From: Streptomyces sp. NBC_00414 | GTDB lineage: Bacteria; Actinomycetota; Actinomycetes; Streptomycetales; Streptomycetaceae | DNA: 64,000 nucleotides | Assembly (NCBI RefSeq): GCF_036038375.1 | Contig: NZ_CP107935.1 | Span: 7,688,001 to 7,752,000 of the forward strand | Reading direction: 5' to 3' | Shown: piece after piece, positions 1 to 8,960 of the stretch | Numbering within the stretch: position 1 is the first letter of the stretch | How the letters are laid out: each line of letters starts with the position of its first letter | The notes under the pieces: model-generated | Database searches by the model: none | What the model was told of the DNA's origin: nothing | Seen by the model: the letters and a program-made list of their open reading frames with translations, nothing else | Position numbers and translations under genes: made by a program

Positions 1-1
1 C

Positions 2-565
2 GCCCGCGCCGCCGCGCTGCTGATGCTGGCGCTGCCCGGCGCCGCGTACATCTACCAGGGCGAGGAACTGGGGCTGCCCGAGGTCGTCGATCTGCCGGAC
101 GACGTGCTCACCGATCCGATCTTCCGCCGCACCGGCAGCCGGGCCCGGATCCGCGACGGCTGCCGGGTGCCGCTGCCGTGGTCGGGGCACGCCTCACCGT
201 TCGGCTTCACCACCGGCACCGAGAGCGTCAAACCGTGGCTGCCACAGCCCGCCTACTTCGCCGAGTACGCCACAGACCGCGCCCTCGCCGACACCCGCTC
301 CTTCTGGCACCTCTACCGTGACGGCCTCCAACTGCGGGCCGGGCTGCCCCAGTTGGGTGAAGGCCCGCTGCGCTGGCTGCAGACCCCGCCCGGTGTCCTC
401 GGCTTCGTCCGCGGCGACGGCCTGGTCTGCGCCGTCAACTTCGGTACGGCGCCGACGCCCGCGCCGGTCTCCGGCACCCCCCTGCTGTCCAGCGGCCCCT
501 GCGCGCCCGGCGTCCTGCCCGGCTCGACGGCCGCCTGGTGGATCAGCGACTGCACCAACCCCTGA
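2..565 (+). CDS. aglA: Alpha-glucosidase (GH13 family), C-terminal part, truncated by window edge
   Basis: This is the 3' end of a glycoside hydrolase family 13 alpha-glucosidase, which hydrolyses alpha-glucosides such as maltose or trehalose-type sugars in the cytoplasm. The reading frame is open from base 2. The visible part begins in the late barrel region: PGAAYIYQGEELGLPE is the conserved GH13 segment close to the C-terminal catalytic strand, followed by a DPIFRRTG segment and a PLPWSG motif typical of oligo-1,6-glucosidase/alpha-glucosidase proteins, then a short beta-rich C-terminal domain. The catalytic residues lie upstream of the window. It is followed after 63 bases by a sugar-binding lipoprotein and two permeases on the same strand, which fits an alpha-glucoside uptake and cleavage operon. 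The symbol is assigned by analogy with other actinomycete agl loci. Confidence 0.85.
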   Translation, partial: ARAAALLMLALPGAAYIYQGEELGLPEVVDLPDDVLTDPIFRRTGSRARIRDGCRVPLPWSGHASPFGFTTGTESVKPWLPQPAYFAEYATDRALADTRSFWHLYRDGLQLRAGLPQLGEGPLRWLQTPPGVLGFVRGDGLVCAVNFGTAPTPAPVSGTPLLSSGPCAPGVLPGSTAAWWISDCTNP

Positions 566-628
566 ACCCGCCGCAACCGCTGACGCCCCGTCAAGTACCT
601 GTCTCACTCTCACGAAGGAACATCAACG

Positions 629-1954
629 ATGATGCGACGACGTACGACCCTGCTCGCGAGCTGCACCGCACTCGCCCTGTCCCTCGGTGCCACCGCCTGT
701 GGAGGCGGCGACGTCTCCGCGGGCGGCGGCGACAAGCCGCTCAGCGGCCAGACGATCAACGTGGCCGGGGTCTGGTCCGGCAGTGAGCAGAAGAACTTCC
801 AGAAGGTCCTGGACGCGTTCACCGAGAAGACCGGCGCCAAGACGCAGTTCACCTCCACCGGCGACAACGTCTCCACGGTCGTCGGCAGCAAGATCGAGGG
901 CGGCAACGCCCCCGACGTGGTGATGGTTCCGCAGGTCGGCGTCCTCCAGCAGTTCGCGAAGGAGGGCTGGCTCAAGCCGCTGTCCAAGACCGCCCAGAAG
1001 TCGGTCGACGCCGACTACGCGGACGTGTGGAAGAACTACGGCAGTGTCGACGGCACCCTGTACGGCCTCTACTTCAAGGCCGCCCACAAGTCGACGGTCT
1101 GGTACAGCCCCGACGCCCTCGACGAGGCGGGCGTCAAGACGCCGACGACGTACGACGCCATGCTGGCGGCCGGACGGACCGTCTCCGAGTCGGGCCTCGC
1201 CGCCTTCTCCGTCGCCGGACAGGACGGCTGGACCCTCACCGACTGGTTCGAGAACGTCTACCTCTCGCAGGCCGGCCCCGAGAAGTACGACGCCCTGGCC
1301 GCTCACAAGATCAAGTGGACCGACCCGACCGTGGTCGAGGCCCTCACCACCCTCGGCAAGCTCTTCAAGGACAAGGAGCTGATAGCCGGCGGCCAGAAGG
1401 GCGCCCTGAACACCGACTTCCCCGGCTCCGTCGAGAAGGTCTTCGGACCCGAGCCCGCCGCGGGGATGGTCTACGAGGGCGACTTCGTGGCCGGTGTCGC
1501 CAAGGACCAGTTCGGCAGGAAGATAGGCGAGGACGCGGACTTCTTCCCCTTCCCCGCGGTCGGTGACGGCAAGGCGCCCGTGGTCAGCGGCGGCGACGCG
1601 GCGGTCGTCCTGAAGGACGGCAAGAGCCCGAAGGCCGCCATGGCGTTCCTGGAATACCTCGCGACCCCCGAGGCGTCCGCGGTCTGGGCCGAGGTCGGCG
1701 GCTTCCTCTCCCCGAACAAGAAGCTCGACCTCGCCTCCTACGGCGACGACATCACCCGCGAGACCGCCAAGTCCCTCGTCGGCGCCGGTGACTCGGTCCG
1801 CTTCGACATGTCGGACCAGGCCCCGGCCGCGTTCGGCGGCACCAAGGGCGCCGGCGAGTGGAAGCTCCTCCAGGACTTCCTGCGCGACCCGTCGGACCCG
1901 AAGGCGACCGCGGCCGCGCTGGAGAAGGCCGCCGCCAAGGCGTACCAGGACTGA
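629..1954 (+). CDS. aglE: Alpha-glucoside ABC transporter substrate-binding lipoprotein
   Basis: This 441-residue protein is the extracytoplasmic binding component of a carbohydrate ABC importer (CUT1, SBP family 1). A short signal peptide starts MMRRRTTLL and ends in a lipobox, LGATAC, with the lipidated cysteine at residue 24. A Gly-rich linker follows, and then a two-lobed binding fold (SGSEQKNFQKVLDAF; APDVVMVPQVG; SGGDAAVVLKDG). A GAAGGAA ribosome binding site lies 8 bases before the ATG. A second ATG directly downstream (632) is possible but makes no functional difference. The next gene starts 5 bases after the stop. Substrate assignment to alpha-glucosides is inferred from the adjacent alpha-glucosidase gene and the family. 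Confidence 0.9.
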   Translation: MMRRRTTLLASCTALALSLGATACGGGDVSAGGGDKPLSGQTINVAGVWSGSEQKNFQKVLDAFTEKTGAKTQFTSTGDNVSTVVGSKIEGGNAPDVVMVPQVGVLQQFAKEGWLKPLSKTAQKSVDADYADVWKNYGSVDGTLYGLYFKAAHKSTVWYSPDALDEAGVKTPTTYDAMLAAGRTVSESGLAAFSVAGQDGWTLTDWFENVYLSQAGPEKYDALAAHKIKWTDPTVVEALTTLGKLFKDKELIAGGQKGALNTDFPGSVEKVFGPEPAAGMVYEGDFVAGVAKDQFGRKIGEDADFFPFPAVGDGKAPVVSGGDAAVVLKDGKSPKAAMAFLEYLATPEASAVWAEVGGFLSPNKKLDLASYGDDITRETAKSLVGAGDSVRFDMSDQAPAAFGGTKGAGEWKLLQDFLRDPSDPKATAAALEKAAAKAYQD

Positions 1955-1959
1955 TCGCC

Positions 1960-3342
1960 GTGACCGCCACGTACTCGAAAGACCTGAAGGATCCGAAAGA
2001 GGCGGGTCCGCCGCCCGCCGCGCAGGCCGACCGCGAGCGCAGACGGCGCGCGCGGCGCCGGGCCCGGATCATCGCCGTCGCGTTCGTCCTGCCCGCCCTG
2101 CTCCTGCTCGGCGCCCTCGTCGTCTACCCCGTGCTGTTCTCCGTGGGCCGCAGCTTCTTCGACGCCTCCGGAGACCGGTTCGTGGGCGGCGACAACTACA
2201 CCGAGATGTTCCAGGACCCCGCCACCCTCAAGGCCGTCCGGAACACGGCCATCTGGGTCGTCATCGCGCCCACCCTGCTCACCGGCCTCGGCCTCGTCCT
2301 CGCCGTCCTGGTCGAAAAGGTGCGCTGGGCGACGGCGTTCAAGCTCCTGCTCTTCATGCCGATGGCCGTGTCCTTCCTCGCCGCGGGCATCATCTTCCGC
2401 CTCGCGTACGACGAGGACCCCGAGAAGGGCGTCCTGAACGCCGCCGTCGTCTCGGTGCACGACGCCTTCAAGGACGCGTCGTCCTACCCGACCGCCCGGG
2501 CCCGCGACGGCCAGGGCCTGACGAAGGCCGCCGACGGCTCGTACGGTACGACCGCCGCCGTGTCCCCCGGTGACACGGTCGGGCTCGGCCTGGTCGGCGT
2601 ACGCGCCGACGACCTTCCGGCGGACGCGCGGCCCGCGCTCCCGGCGGCGACACGCAAAGCGTCCGCCGGCGAACTGCGCGGGGTCGTCTACCTGGACTTC
2701 ACCCGCGGCGGGGGAGGGAAGCAGGGGAAGGTCGACAAGGCCGAGAGCGGACTGCCGGGGCTGGGCGTCGAGGCGGTGCGCGACGGCAGGACGGTCGCGA
2801 GCGCCACCACCGCGGGCGACGGCTCCTTCCGCTTCGAGGGCCTCGACCCGGGCTCGTACACCGTGCGGCTGCCCGGCTCGAACTTCGCGCCGCCCTACGA
2901 GGGGATCTCCTGGCTGGGACCCGCGCTCGTCACCCCCGCCATCATCGGCGCGTACCTGTGGATCTGGACCGGCTTCGCCATGGTGCTGATCGGGGCCGGG
3001 CTCGCCGCCCTGCCGCGTGACGCGCTGGAGGCGGCCCGGATGGACGGCGCGAACGAGTGGCAGATCTTCCGGCGGATCACCGTGCCGCTGCTCGGGCCCG
3101 TCCTCACCGTGGTCTTCGTGACCCTGGTGATCAACGTGATGAAGGTCTTCGACCTCGTCTACATCATCGCGCCGGGACCGGTGCAGGAGGACGCCACCGT
3201 GCTCGCCACCCAGATGTGGCTGGTGTCGTTCGGCGGCGGCAACAACCAGGGCCTGGGCAGTGCGCTCGGGGTGCTGCTGCTGCTCCTGGTGATCCCCGCC
3301 ATGGTCTTCAACGTCCGCCGCTTCCGAGGGAGTCAACGATGA
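1960..3342 (+). CDS. aglF: Alpha-glucoside ABC transporter permease with extracellular inserted domain
   Basis: This is the first inner-membrane permease of the importer (MalF type). The GTG start at 1960, 5 bases after the aglE stop, is preferred over in-frame codons inside aglE and gives about 460 residues. An unusually basic, Arg-rich N-terminus precedes the first membrane helix. The permease signature (EAA loop) is EAARMDGANEWQIFRRI near residue 357. Between the third and fourth predicted helices, roughly residues 150-312, there is an extra ~160-residue segment. Its second half (GLGVEAVRDGRTVASATT, then DGSFRFEGLDPGSYTVRLP) looks like a carboxypeptidase-regulatory/SdrD B-like beta-sandwich, placed on the outer face by topology. 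MalF proteins of other bacteria also carry an outer-face insert, but this one belongs to a different fold family. The gene overlaps the next by ATGA. Confidence 0.87.
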   Translation: MTATYSKDLKDPKEAGPPPAAQADRERRRRARRRARIIAVAFVLPALLLLGALVVYPVLFSVGRSFFDASGDRFVGGDNYTEMFQDPATLKAVRNTAIWVVIAPTLLTGLGLVLAVLVEKVRWATAFKLLLFMPMAVSFLAAGIIFRLAYDEDPEKGVLNAAVVSVHDAFKDASSYPTARARDGQGLTKAADGSYGTTAAVSPGDTVGLGLVGVRADDLPADARPALPAATRKASAGELRGVVYLDFTRGGGGKQGKVDKAESGLPGLGVEAVRDGRTVASATTAGDGSFRFEGLDPGSYTVRLPGSNFAPPYEGISWLGPALVTPAIIGAYLWIWTGFAMVLIGAGLAALPRDALEAARMDGANEWQIFRRITVPLLGPVLTVVFVTLVINVMKVFDLVYIIAPGPVQEDATVLATQMWLVSFGGGNNQGLGSALGVLLLLLVIPAMVFNVRRFRGSQR

Positions 3343-4178
3343 ACGCGCTCAGGCGGGGGCTCGGCAACAGCCTGGTCCAGGCGTTCCTGGTGGTGATCGG
3401 CCTGGTCTGGCTCACCCCGCTCGCCGGGCTGTTCCTGTCGTCGCTGCGGTCCGCGCAGGACACCGCGACGGGAGGCTGGTGGACCGTGCTGACCAGTCCG
3501 CGTCAGCTGTCCTTCGACAACTACTCGGCGCTGCTGGGCAATTCGGGGATGACCCAGGCGTTCTGGAACACCGTGCTGATCTCGGTGCCGACGACTCTCC
3601 TCGTCGTCGTCATCGCCGCGCTCGCCGGGTACGCCTTCGCGTGGCTGGACTTCCCGGGGCGGGACACCGTCTTCCTGCTCGTGGTCGCGCTCCTGGTGGT
3701 GCCCGTGCAGATCGGGCTGCTGCCGGTGGCCAAACTCTTCGGCCAGCTGGGGCTGTTCGGCACGATTCCCGGGGTCGTCCTCTTCCACGTGTCGTACGGG
3801 CTGCCGTTCGCGATCTTCCTTCTGCGGAACTACTTCGCGGAGATGCCCAAGGAGATGCTGGAGGCCGCGCGTATGGACGGTGGCGGGGAGTGGCGTATCT
3901 TCACTCGGCTCGTGTTGCCGGTGGGGCGGCCGGCGCTTGCGAGTCTCGCCATCTTCCAGTTCCTCTGGGTCTGGAACGACATGCTTGTCGCGCTGCTCTT
4001 CGCCGACAGTTCGGCGCAGCCGTTGACTGTTGAACTGCAGTCGCAGATACGGCAGTTCGGGAGCAATATCGATGTGCTCGCGCCGGGGGCGTTCTTGTCC
4101 TTGGTGGTGCCGGTGGCGGTGTTCTTCGCTTTCCAGCGGCACTTTGTGCAGGGGGTCATGGCGGGGTCCGTGAAATAG
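3339..4178 (+). CDS. aglG: Alpha-glucoside ABC transporter permease (MalG type)
   Basis: This 280-residue protein is the second inner-membrane permease of the alpha-glucoside importer. Six membrane helices are apparent, the first at about residues 12-32 (VVIGLVWLTPLAGLFL). The EAA loop that docks to the ATPase is EAARMDGGGEWRIFTRL at about residue 174. The ATG start overlaps the aglF stop as ATGA, so translation is coupled. No ATP-binding gene follows, so the transporter probably uses a shared ATPase, as is known for Streptomyces sugar importers energised by MsiK. A large inverted repeat follows the stop codon. Confidence 0.9.
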   Translation: MNALRRGLGNSLVQAFLVVIGLVWLTPLAGLFLSSLRSAQDTATGGWWTVLTSPRQLSFDNYSALLGNSGMTQAFWNTVLISVPTTLLVVVIAALAGYAFAWLDFPGRDTVFLLVVALLVVPVQIGLLPVAKLFGQLGLFGTIPGVVLFHVSYGLPFAIFLLRNYFAEMPKEMLEAARMDGGGEWRIFTRLVLPVGRPALASLAIFQFLWVWNDMLVALLFADSSAQPLTVELQSQIRQFGSNIDVLAPGAFLSLVVPVAVFFAFQRHFVQGVMAGSVK

Positions 4179-4191
4179 CCGGGACTTTCCC

Positions 4192-4363
4192 CGCCCCCGC
4201 CGCCCCTACCCGTCCCGTCACAGACTTCAGGGGCTCCGCCCCCGAACCCCCGCTGCGCAGTTCCCCGCGCCCCTACTGCCCAGGGGCGCGGGGAACTGCG
4301 CAAACGGGGGCGAGGGGGCGAAGCCCCCATGCGGTGACGGGTCGGGTAGGGGCGGCGGGGGCG
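4192..4363. repeat. Nested inverted repeat between convergent aglG and pgl
   Basis: Outer arms 4192-4212 and 4343-4363 are perfect 21-base complements (CGCCCCCGCCGCCCCTACCCG and its reverse complement). A second pair, CCCGTCAC at 4214-4221 and GTGACGGG at 4334-4341, extends them. The inner arms 4255-4274 and 4282-4301 are perfect 20-base complements of GCGCAGTTCCCCGCGCCCCT around a 7-base loop. The structure fills the gap between two convergent transcription units and very probably terminates both. Both the outer and inner sequences recur elsewhere in the window. Confidence 0.85.
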
Positions 4364-4403
4364 AGAAAAAGCCCCTGCCGCACCCCAGCCCGTCAGGGCC
4401 CCG

Positions 4404-5186
4404 TCAGGGTGAAGCCGGTGGATACAGCGCGCGGGGCAGTTGGGACGCGGCCGCCGCGTCCAGCAGCCACAGCGTGCGGGCGCGCCCCCGCGCCCCGGCG
4501 GCCGGCGCCTGAATCTCACCGGCACCCGAGAGCGCGATCGCCGCGGCCTCCGCCTTGTCCTCACCCGCGGCGAGCAGCCACACCTCACGAGCCGCCCGGA
4601 TCGCGGGCAGCGTGAGCGTGACCCGGACGGGCGGCGGCTTCGGCGCACCACGCACGCCCACGACCGTCCGCTCCGTCTCACGGACAGCGGGCAGCTCGGG
4701 GAAGAGCGACGCCACGTGCGTGTCCGGCCCGACGCCGAGCATCAGCACGTCGAAGGACGGGACGGGCCCGTGGTTCTCCGGCCCGGCCGCCTCGGCCAGT
4801 TCGGCCGCGTAGGCCTCAGCCGCCGCGTCCACGTCCGCGCCGTAGGGGCCGTCCGACGCGGGCATGGCGTGCACGCGCTTCGGATCCAGCGGCACCGAGT
4901 CGAGCAGTGCCTCCCGGGCCTGGGTGACGTTGCGCTCGGGGTCGCCCTCGGGCAGGAACCGCTCGTCGCCCCACCACAGGTCGAGGCGGCTCCAGTCGAC
5001 GGCGTCCCGGGCGGGGGCCGCCGCGAGCGCCGCCAGCAGGCCGTTGCCGTTGCGGCCACCGGTCAGTACGACCGAGGCGTGACCGCGTGAGGCCTGCGCG
5101 TCCACGACCTTCGTGATGAGCCGGGCCGCGGCGGCCTGGGCCATCAGTTCCTTGTCGCGGTGGACGACCAGCTGGGGAGTGCTCAC
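4404..5186 (-). CDS. pgl: 6-phosphogluconolactonase
   Basis: This 260-residue enzyme hydrolyses 6-phosphogluconolactone to 6-phosphogluconate, the second step of the oxidative pentose phosphate pathway. The family pattern is clear: VVLTGGRNGNGLLAAL (phosphate-binding glycine-rich loop), LWWGDERFLP (the conserved W-GDER block) and the MLGVGPDTHVASLFP block. The start GTG (5186-5184) overlaps the stop of opcA as GTGA, so it is the last gene of the tkt-tal-zwf-opcA-pgl operon. In the GVGPDTH block Pro stands where many homologues have Asp-Gly-Thr. Its effect cannot be judged from sequence alone. Confidence 0.93.
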   Translation of the reverse strand: MSTPQLVVHRDKELMAQAAAARLITKVVDAQASRGHASVVLTGGRNGNGLLAALAAAPARDAVDWSRLDLWWGDERFLPEGDPERNVTQAREALLDSVPLDPKRVHAMPASDGPYGADVDAAAEAYAAELAEAAGPENHGPVPSFDVLMLGVGPDTHVASLFPELPAVRETERTVVGVRGAPKPPPVRVTLTLPAIRAAREVWLLAAGEDKAEAAAIALSGAGEIQAPAAGARGRARTLWLLDAAAASQLPRALYPPASP

Positions 5187-6283
5187 TGCGGGTCCGCCTT
5201 CTTGACCGGGGGCATCTGGGCGGGCGTGGGACGCGCCGAGTCCCCCTCGTCGGCCGCCGTGGCCCTCGCGGCAGGCTGCGGGGAGTCGTGCACCGGACGG
5301 ACCGGAAGCTCTCCCGGCGTCCAGGTGGCCGCCTCGGGCCGCTGCGAGACCGACTGGATGCCGCCCAGCCGGTCCACCCCGAACCGCAGCGCGGACGCGT
5401 ACGTGTCGTCCGGGTCGAGCCGGCGCAGCTCCTCCGCGAGCAGTTCGGACGTCTCGCGGCGCTTGAGCGCCACCGCGCGGTCCGGCTGTCCCGGCAGGGC
5501 CAGCGTGGCCATCGACCCGTCCGAGCGGTGCAGGGTGATGGGGCCGCCGGTCGTCTCCAGGCGCACCTGGGTCAGGCCGGGACCCGCGGAGACGGCACGG
5601 CGGACGTGCACGTGCAGGCGGTCGGCCAGCCACATGGCGAGCAGTTCGACGCTCGGGTTGGCCTCCTCGCCCGCCACCTCGACGGAGACGACCTCGCAGT
5701 CGACCTGGTCGAGGGCGGCGGCCAGCATGGAACGCCACGGGGTGATCCGGGCCCAGGCCAGGTCGGTGTCGCCCGGCTCGTAGCTCTCGGCGCGGGCCTT
5801 CAGCTCCTCGACGGGCTTCTCCGCCGCGTAGCTGTCGGTGACCCGGCGCTGGCCGAGCGCGCCCAGCGGGTCGTTGGCGGGATCGCGGGGCGCGTCCGCC
5901 GACCACCAGACCACCACCGGGGCGTCCGGCAGCAGCAGGGGCAGGACGACGGACTGGGCGTGGTCCGAGACCTCGCCGTACAGGCGCAGGATGACCGTCT
6001 CACCGGTGCCCGCGTCCGCGCCGACCCGTACCTCGGCGTCCAGCCGTGACTTCGTGCGGTCGCGGGGTGAGCGCGAGACCCGCTTGATGACGACGAGGGT
6101 GCGTGAGGGGTGCTCCATCGAGGCGTCGTCGGCCGCCTTCAGGGCGTCGTAGGCGTTCTCCTCGTCGGTGACGATGACGAGGGTGAGAACCATGCCGACG
6201 GCGGGGGTGCCGATGGCCCGGCGCCCCTTCACGAGCGCCTTGTTGATCTTGCTGGCCGTGGTGTCCGTGAGATCTATCTTCAT
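5183..6283 (-). CDS. opcA: Glucose-6-phosphate dehydrogenase assembly protein OpcA
   Basis: This 366-residue protein is OpcA, which activates or assembles glucose-6-phosphate dehydrogenase in actinobacteria and cyanobacteria. It starts MKIDLTDTTASKINKAL and contains VVWWSADAPRDPANDPLGAL, characteristic of actinobacterial OpcA. The C-terminal ~60 residues are low-complexity. The ATG at 6283 overlaps the zwf stop as ATGA and was chosen over an in-frame codon 60 bases upstream for that reason and for homology of the N-terminus. Its place directly after zwf and before pgl is the standard context. Confidence 0.93.
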   Translation of the reverse strand: MKIDLTDTTASKINKALVKGRRAIGTPAVGMVLTLVIVTDEENAYDALKAADDASMEHPSRTLVVIKRVSRSPRDRTKSRLDAEVRVGADAGTGETVILRLYGEVSDHAQSVVLPLLLPDAPVVVWWSADAPRDPANDPLGALGQRRVTDSYAAEKPVEELKARAESYEPGDTDLAWARITPWRSMLAAALDQVDCEVVSVEVAGEEANPSVELLAMWLADRLHVHVRRAVSAGPGLTQVRLETTGGPITLHRSDGSMATLALPGQPDRAVALKRRETSELLAEELRRLDPDDTYASALRFGVDRLGGIQSVSQRPEAATWTPGELPVRPVHDSPQPAARATAADEGDSARPTPAQMPPVKKADPQ

Positions 6284-7803
6284 GGCCGACGCCAGCTCCG
6301 TCCGTCTCGCTTGAGCATTTCGTCGGCCTCGACGGGCCCCCACGTGCCCGACGGGTACTGCGCGGGCTTGCCGTGCTTGTCCCAGTACTCCTCGATCGGG
6401 TCGAGGATCTTCCAGGACAGCTCGACCTCCTCGGTGCGCGGGAAGAGGTTCGAGTCGCCGAGCAGCACGTCGAGGATGAGCCTCTCGTACGCCTCGGGGC
6501 TCGACTCGGTGAACGACTCGCCGTACGCGAAGTCCATCGAGACGTCCCGGATCTCCATGGAGGTGCCGGGCACCTTGGAGCCGAAGCGGACCGTGATGCC
6601 CTCGTCGGGCTGGACGCGGAAGACGATCGCGTTCTGGCCCAGCTCCTCCGTGGCCGTGTGGTCGAAGGGGGAGTGCGGGGCGCGCTGGAAGACGACGGCG
6701 ATCTCGGTGACCCGGCGGCCCAGGCGCTTGCCGGTACGGAGGTAGAAGGGGACGCCCGCCCAGCGGCGGTTGTCCACCTCCACCTTGATCGCCGCGTAGG
6801 TGTCGGTCTTCGACTTCGGGTCGATGCCGTCTTCCTGGAGGTAGCCGACGGCCTTCTCGCCGCCCTGCCAGCCCTCGGCGTACTGGCCGCGGACCGTGTT
6901 CGCGCCCAGGTCCGCGGGCAGCCTGACCGCGCCGAGCACCTTGGTCTTCTCGGCGGCGAGCGCGTCAGCGTCGAAGGAGGCGGGCTCCTCCATGGCCGTG
7001 AGGGCCATCAGCTGGAGCAGGTGGTTCTGGATGACGTCACGGGCGGCGCCGATGCCGTCGTAGTAGCCGGCCCGGCCGCCGATGCCGATGTCCTCGGCCA
7101 TCGTGATCTGTACGTGGTCGACGTACGACCGGTTCCAGATCGGCTCGAACATCTGGTTCGCGAAGCGCAGCGCCAGGATGTTCTGGACCGTCTCCTTGCC
7201 CAGGTAGTGGTCGATGCGGAAGACCTGGTCCGGGGCGAAGACCTCTTCGACGGTGGTGTTGAGGTCCTCGGCCGACTTGAGGTCGTGGCCGAACGGCTTC
7301 TCGATGACCGCGCGCCGCCAGGAGCCGCCCGTCTGGTCGGCGAGGCCGTGCTTCTTCAGCTGCTGGATGACCACCGGGAACGCGGACGGCGGCACGGACA
7401 GGTAGAAGGCGAAGTTGCCGCCCGTGCCCTGTGCCTTGTCCAGCTCGCCGATGGTGTCGCGCAGCCGCTCGAACGCGTCGTCGTCGTCGAAGGTGCCCTG
7501 GACGAAGCGCATCCCCTGGACGAGCTGCTGCCAGACCTCCTCACGGAACGGCGTACGGGCGTGTTCCTTGACGGCGTCGTGGACCTCCTGGGCGAAGTCC
7601 TCGTTCTCCCATTCGCGGCGCGCGAAGCCGACGAGGGAGAAGCCCGGCGGCAGCAGGCCGCGGTTGGCAAGGTCATAAACGGCAGGCATAAGCTTTTTAC
7701 GGGACAAATCGCCCGTGACCCCGAAGATGACGAGGCCCGACGGCCCCGCGATACGCGGGAGCCGTCGGTCCGCCGGGTCACGCAGCGGATTGCTGCTTGA
7801 CAA
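6280..7803 (-). CDS. zwf: Glucose-6-phosphate 1-dehydrogenase
   Basis: This 507-residue enzyme oxidises glucose 6-phosphate to 6-phosphogluconolactone with reduction of NADP. The N-terminal nucleotide-binding motif is GVTGDLSRKKLMPAVYDL, and the active-site signature RIDHYLGKE lies near residue 200. The best start is the TTG at 7803 (protein beginning SSSNPLRDP after the initiator), 4 bases after the tal stop, with a GGAGGG ribosome binding site inside the end of tal. The length matches Streptomyces homologues. An open frame continues upstream into tal, but that part has no family similarity. Confidence 0.95.
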   Translation of the reverse strand: MSSSNPLRDPADRRLPRIAGPSGLVIFGVTGDLSRKKLMPAVYDLANRGLLPPGFSLVGFARREWENEDFAQEVHDAVKEHARTPFREEVWQQLVQGMRFVQGTFDDDDAFERLRDTIGELDKAQGTGGNFAFYLSVPPSAFPVVIQQLKKHGLADQTGGSWRRAVIEKPFGHDLKSAEDLNTTVEEVFAPDQVFRIDHYLGKETVQNILALRFANQMFEPIWNRSYVDHVQITMAEDIGIGGRAGYYDGIGAARDVIQNHLLQLMALTAMEEPASFDADALAAEKTKVLGAVRLPADLGANTVRGQYAEGWQGGEKAVGYLQEDGIDPKSKTDTYAAIKVEVDNRRWAGVPFYLRTGKRLGRRVTEIAVVFQRAPHSPFDHTATEELGQNAIVFRVQPDEGITVRFGSKVPGTSMEIRDVSMDFAYGESFTESSPEAYERLILDVLLGDSNLFPRTEEVELSWKILDPIEEYWDKHGKPAQYPSGTWGPVEADEMLKRDGRSWRRP

Positions 7804-7807
7804 GATT

Positions 7808-8926
7808 TCAGCCCTCCGAGGGGGCGAGGCGCTGGAGCTCCGCCTCGGTCGACTTGAGCAGGTCGTTCCAGGCGCCCTCGAACTTCTCGACGCCCTCGTC
7901 CTCCAGAAGCTGGACCACTTCGTCGTACGAGATGCCGAGCTTCTCGACCGCGTCGAGTTCGGCGCGGGCCTGCTCGTACGTACCGGTGACGGTGTCACCG
8001 GTGATGTTCCCGTGGTCCTCGGCGGCGAACAGGGTCGCCTCCGGCATGGTGTTCACCGTGTTCGGCGCGACCAGGTCCTCGACGTACAGGGTGTCCTTGT
8101 AGGCCGGGTCCTTGACGCCGGTCGAGGCCCACAGCGGACGCTGCTTGTTGGCCTGCGCCTTGTCCAGGGCGGCCCAGCGGTCCGAGGAGAAGACCTCCTC
8201 GTACGCCTGGTAGGCGAGCCGCGCGTTGGCGAGACCGGCCTTGCCGCGGGCGGCCTTGGCCTCCTCGGTGCCCAGCGCGTCGAGCCGCTTGTCGATCTCG
8301 GCGTCCACGCGGGACACGAAGAAGGACGCCACGGAGTGGATCTTGGAGAGGTCGAGGCCGGCGGCCTTGGCCTTCTCCAGGCCCGCGACGTACGCGTCCA
8401 TGACCAGGCGGTAGCGCTCGAGCGAGAAGATCAGCGTGACGTTGACGCTGATGCCACGCGCGATCGTCTCGGTGATCGCGGGCAGGCCCGCCATGGTCGC
8501 CGGGATCTTGATGAGCGTGTTCGGCCGGTCGACGAGCCAGGCGAGCTGCTTGGCCTCGGCGACGGTCGACTTGGTGTTGTGCGCCAGACGCGGGTCGACC
8601 TCGATCGACACCCGGCCGTCCTGCCCCTGCGTCGCGTCGAAGACCGGACGCAGGATGTCGGCGGCGTCACGGACGTCCGCCGTCGTGATCATGCGGATGG
8701 CCTCTTCGACCGTGACCCTGCGGGCGGCGAGGTCGGAGAGCTGCTGGTCGTAACCGTCGCCCTGCGAGATCGCCTTCTGGAAGATCGACGGGTTGGTGGT
8801 GACGCCCACGACGTGCTGCTGGTCGATCAGTTCGGCGAGGTTGCCGGACGTGATCCGCTTGCGCGACAGGTCGTCCAGCCAGATCGCGACGCCTTCCTCG
8901 GAGAGGCGCTTGAGTGCGTCTGTCAT
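7808..8926 (-). CDS. tal: Transaldolase
   Basis: This 372-residue enzyme transfers a dihydroxyacetone unit between sugar phosphates in the non-oxidative pentose phosphate pathway. GVTTNPSIFQKAI is the N-terminal transaldolase signature, and the Schiff-base lysine lies in NTLIKIPATMAGLPAI around residue 140. It is the longer actinobacterial/cyanobacterial form. It lies 34 bases downstream of tkt and 4 bases upstream of the zwf start, within one operon. Confidence 0.95.
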   Translation of the reverse strand: MTDALKRLSEEGVAIWLDDLSRKRITSGNLAELIDQQHVVGVTTNPSIFQKAISQGDGYDQQLSDLAARRVTVEEAIRMITTADVRDAADILRPVFDATQGQDGRVSIEVDPRLAHNTKSTVAEAKQLAWLVDRPNTLIKIPATMAGLPAITETIARGISVNVTLIFSLERYRLVMDAYVAGLEKAKAAGLDLSKIHSVASFFVSRVDAEIDKRLDALGTEEAKAARGKAGLANARLAYQAYEEVFSSDRWAALDKAQANKQRPLWASTGVKDPAYKDTLYVEDLVAPNTVNTMPEATLFAAEDHGNITGDTVTGTYEQARAELDAVEKLGISYDEVVQLLEDEGVEKFEGAWNDLLKSTEAELQRLAPSEG

Positions 8927-8960
8927 GGAAAATGCATCTCCTACGTGTCGTATGTCAGCG

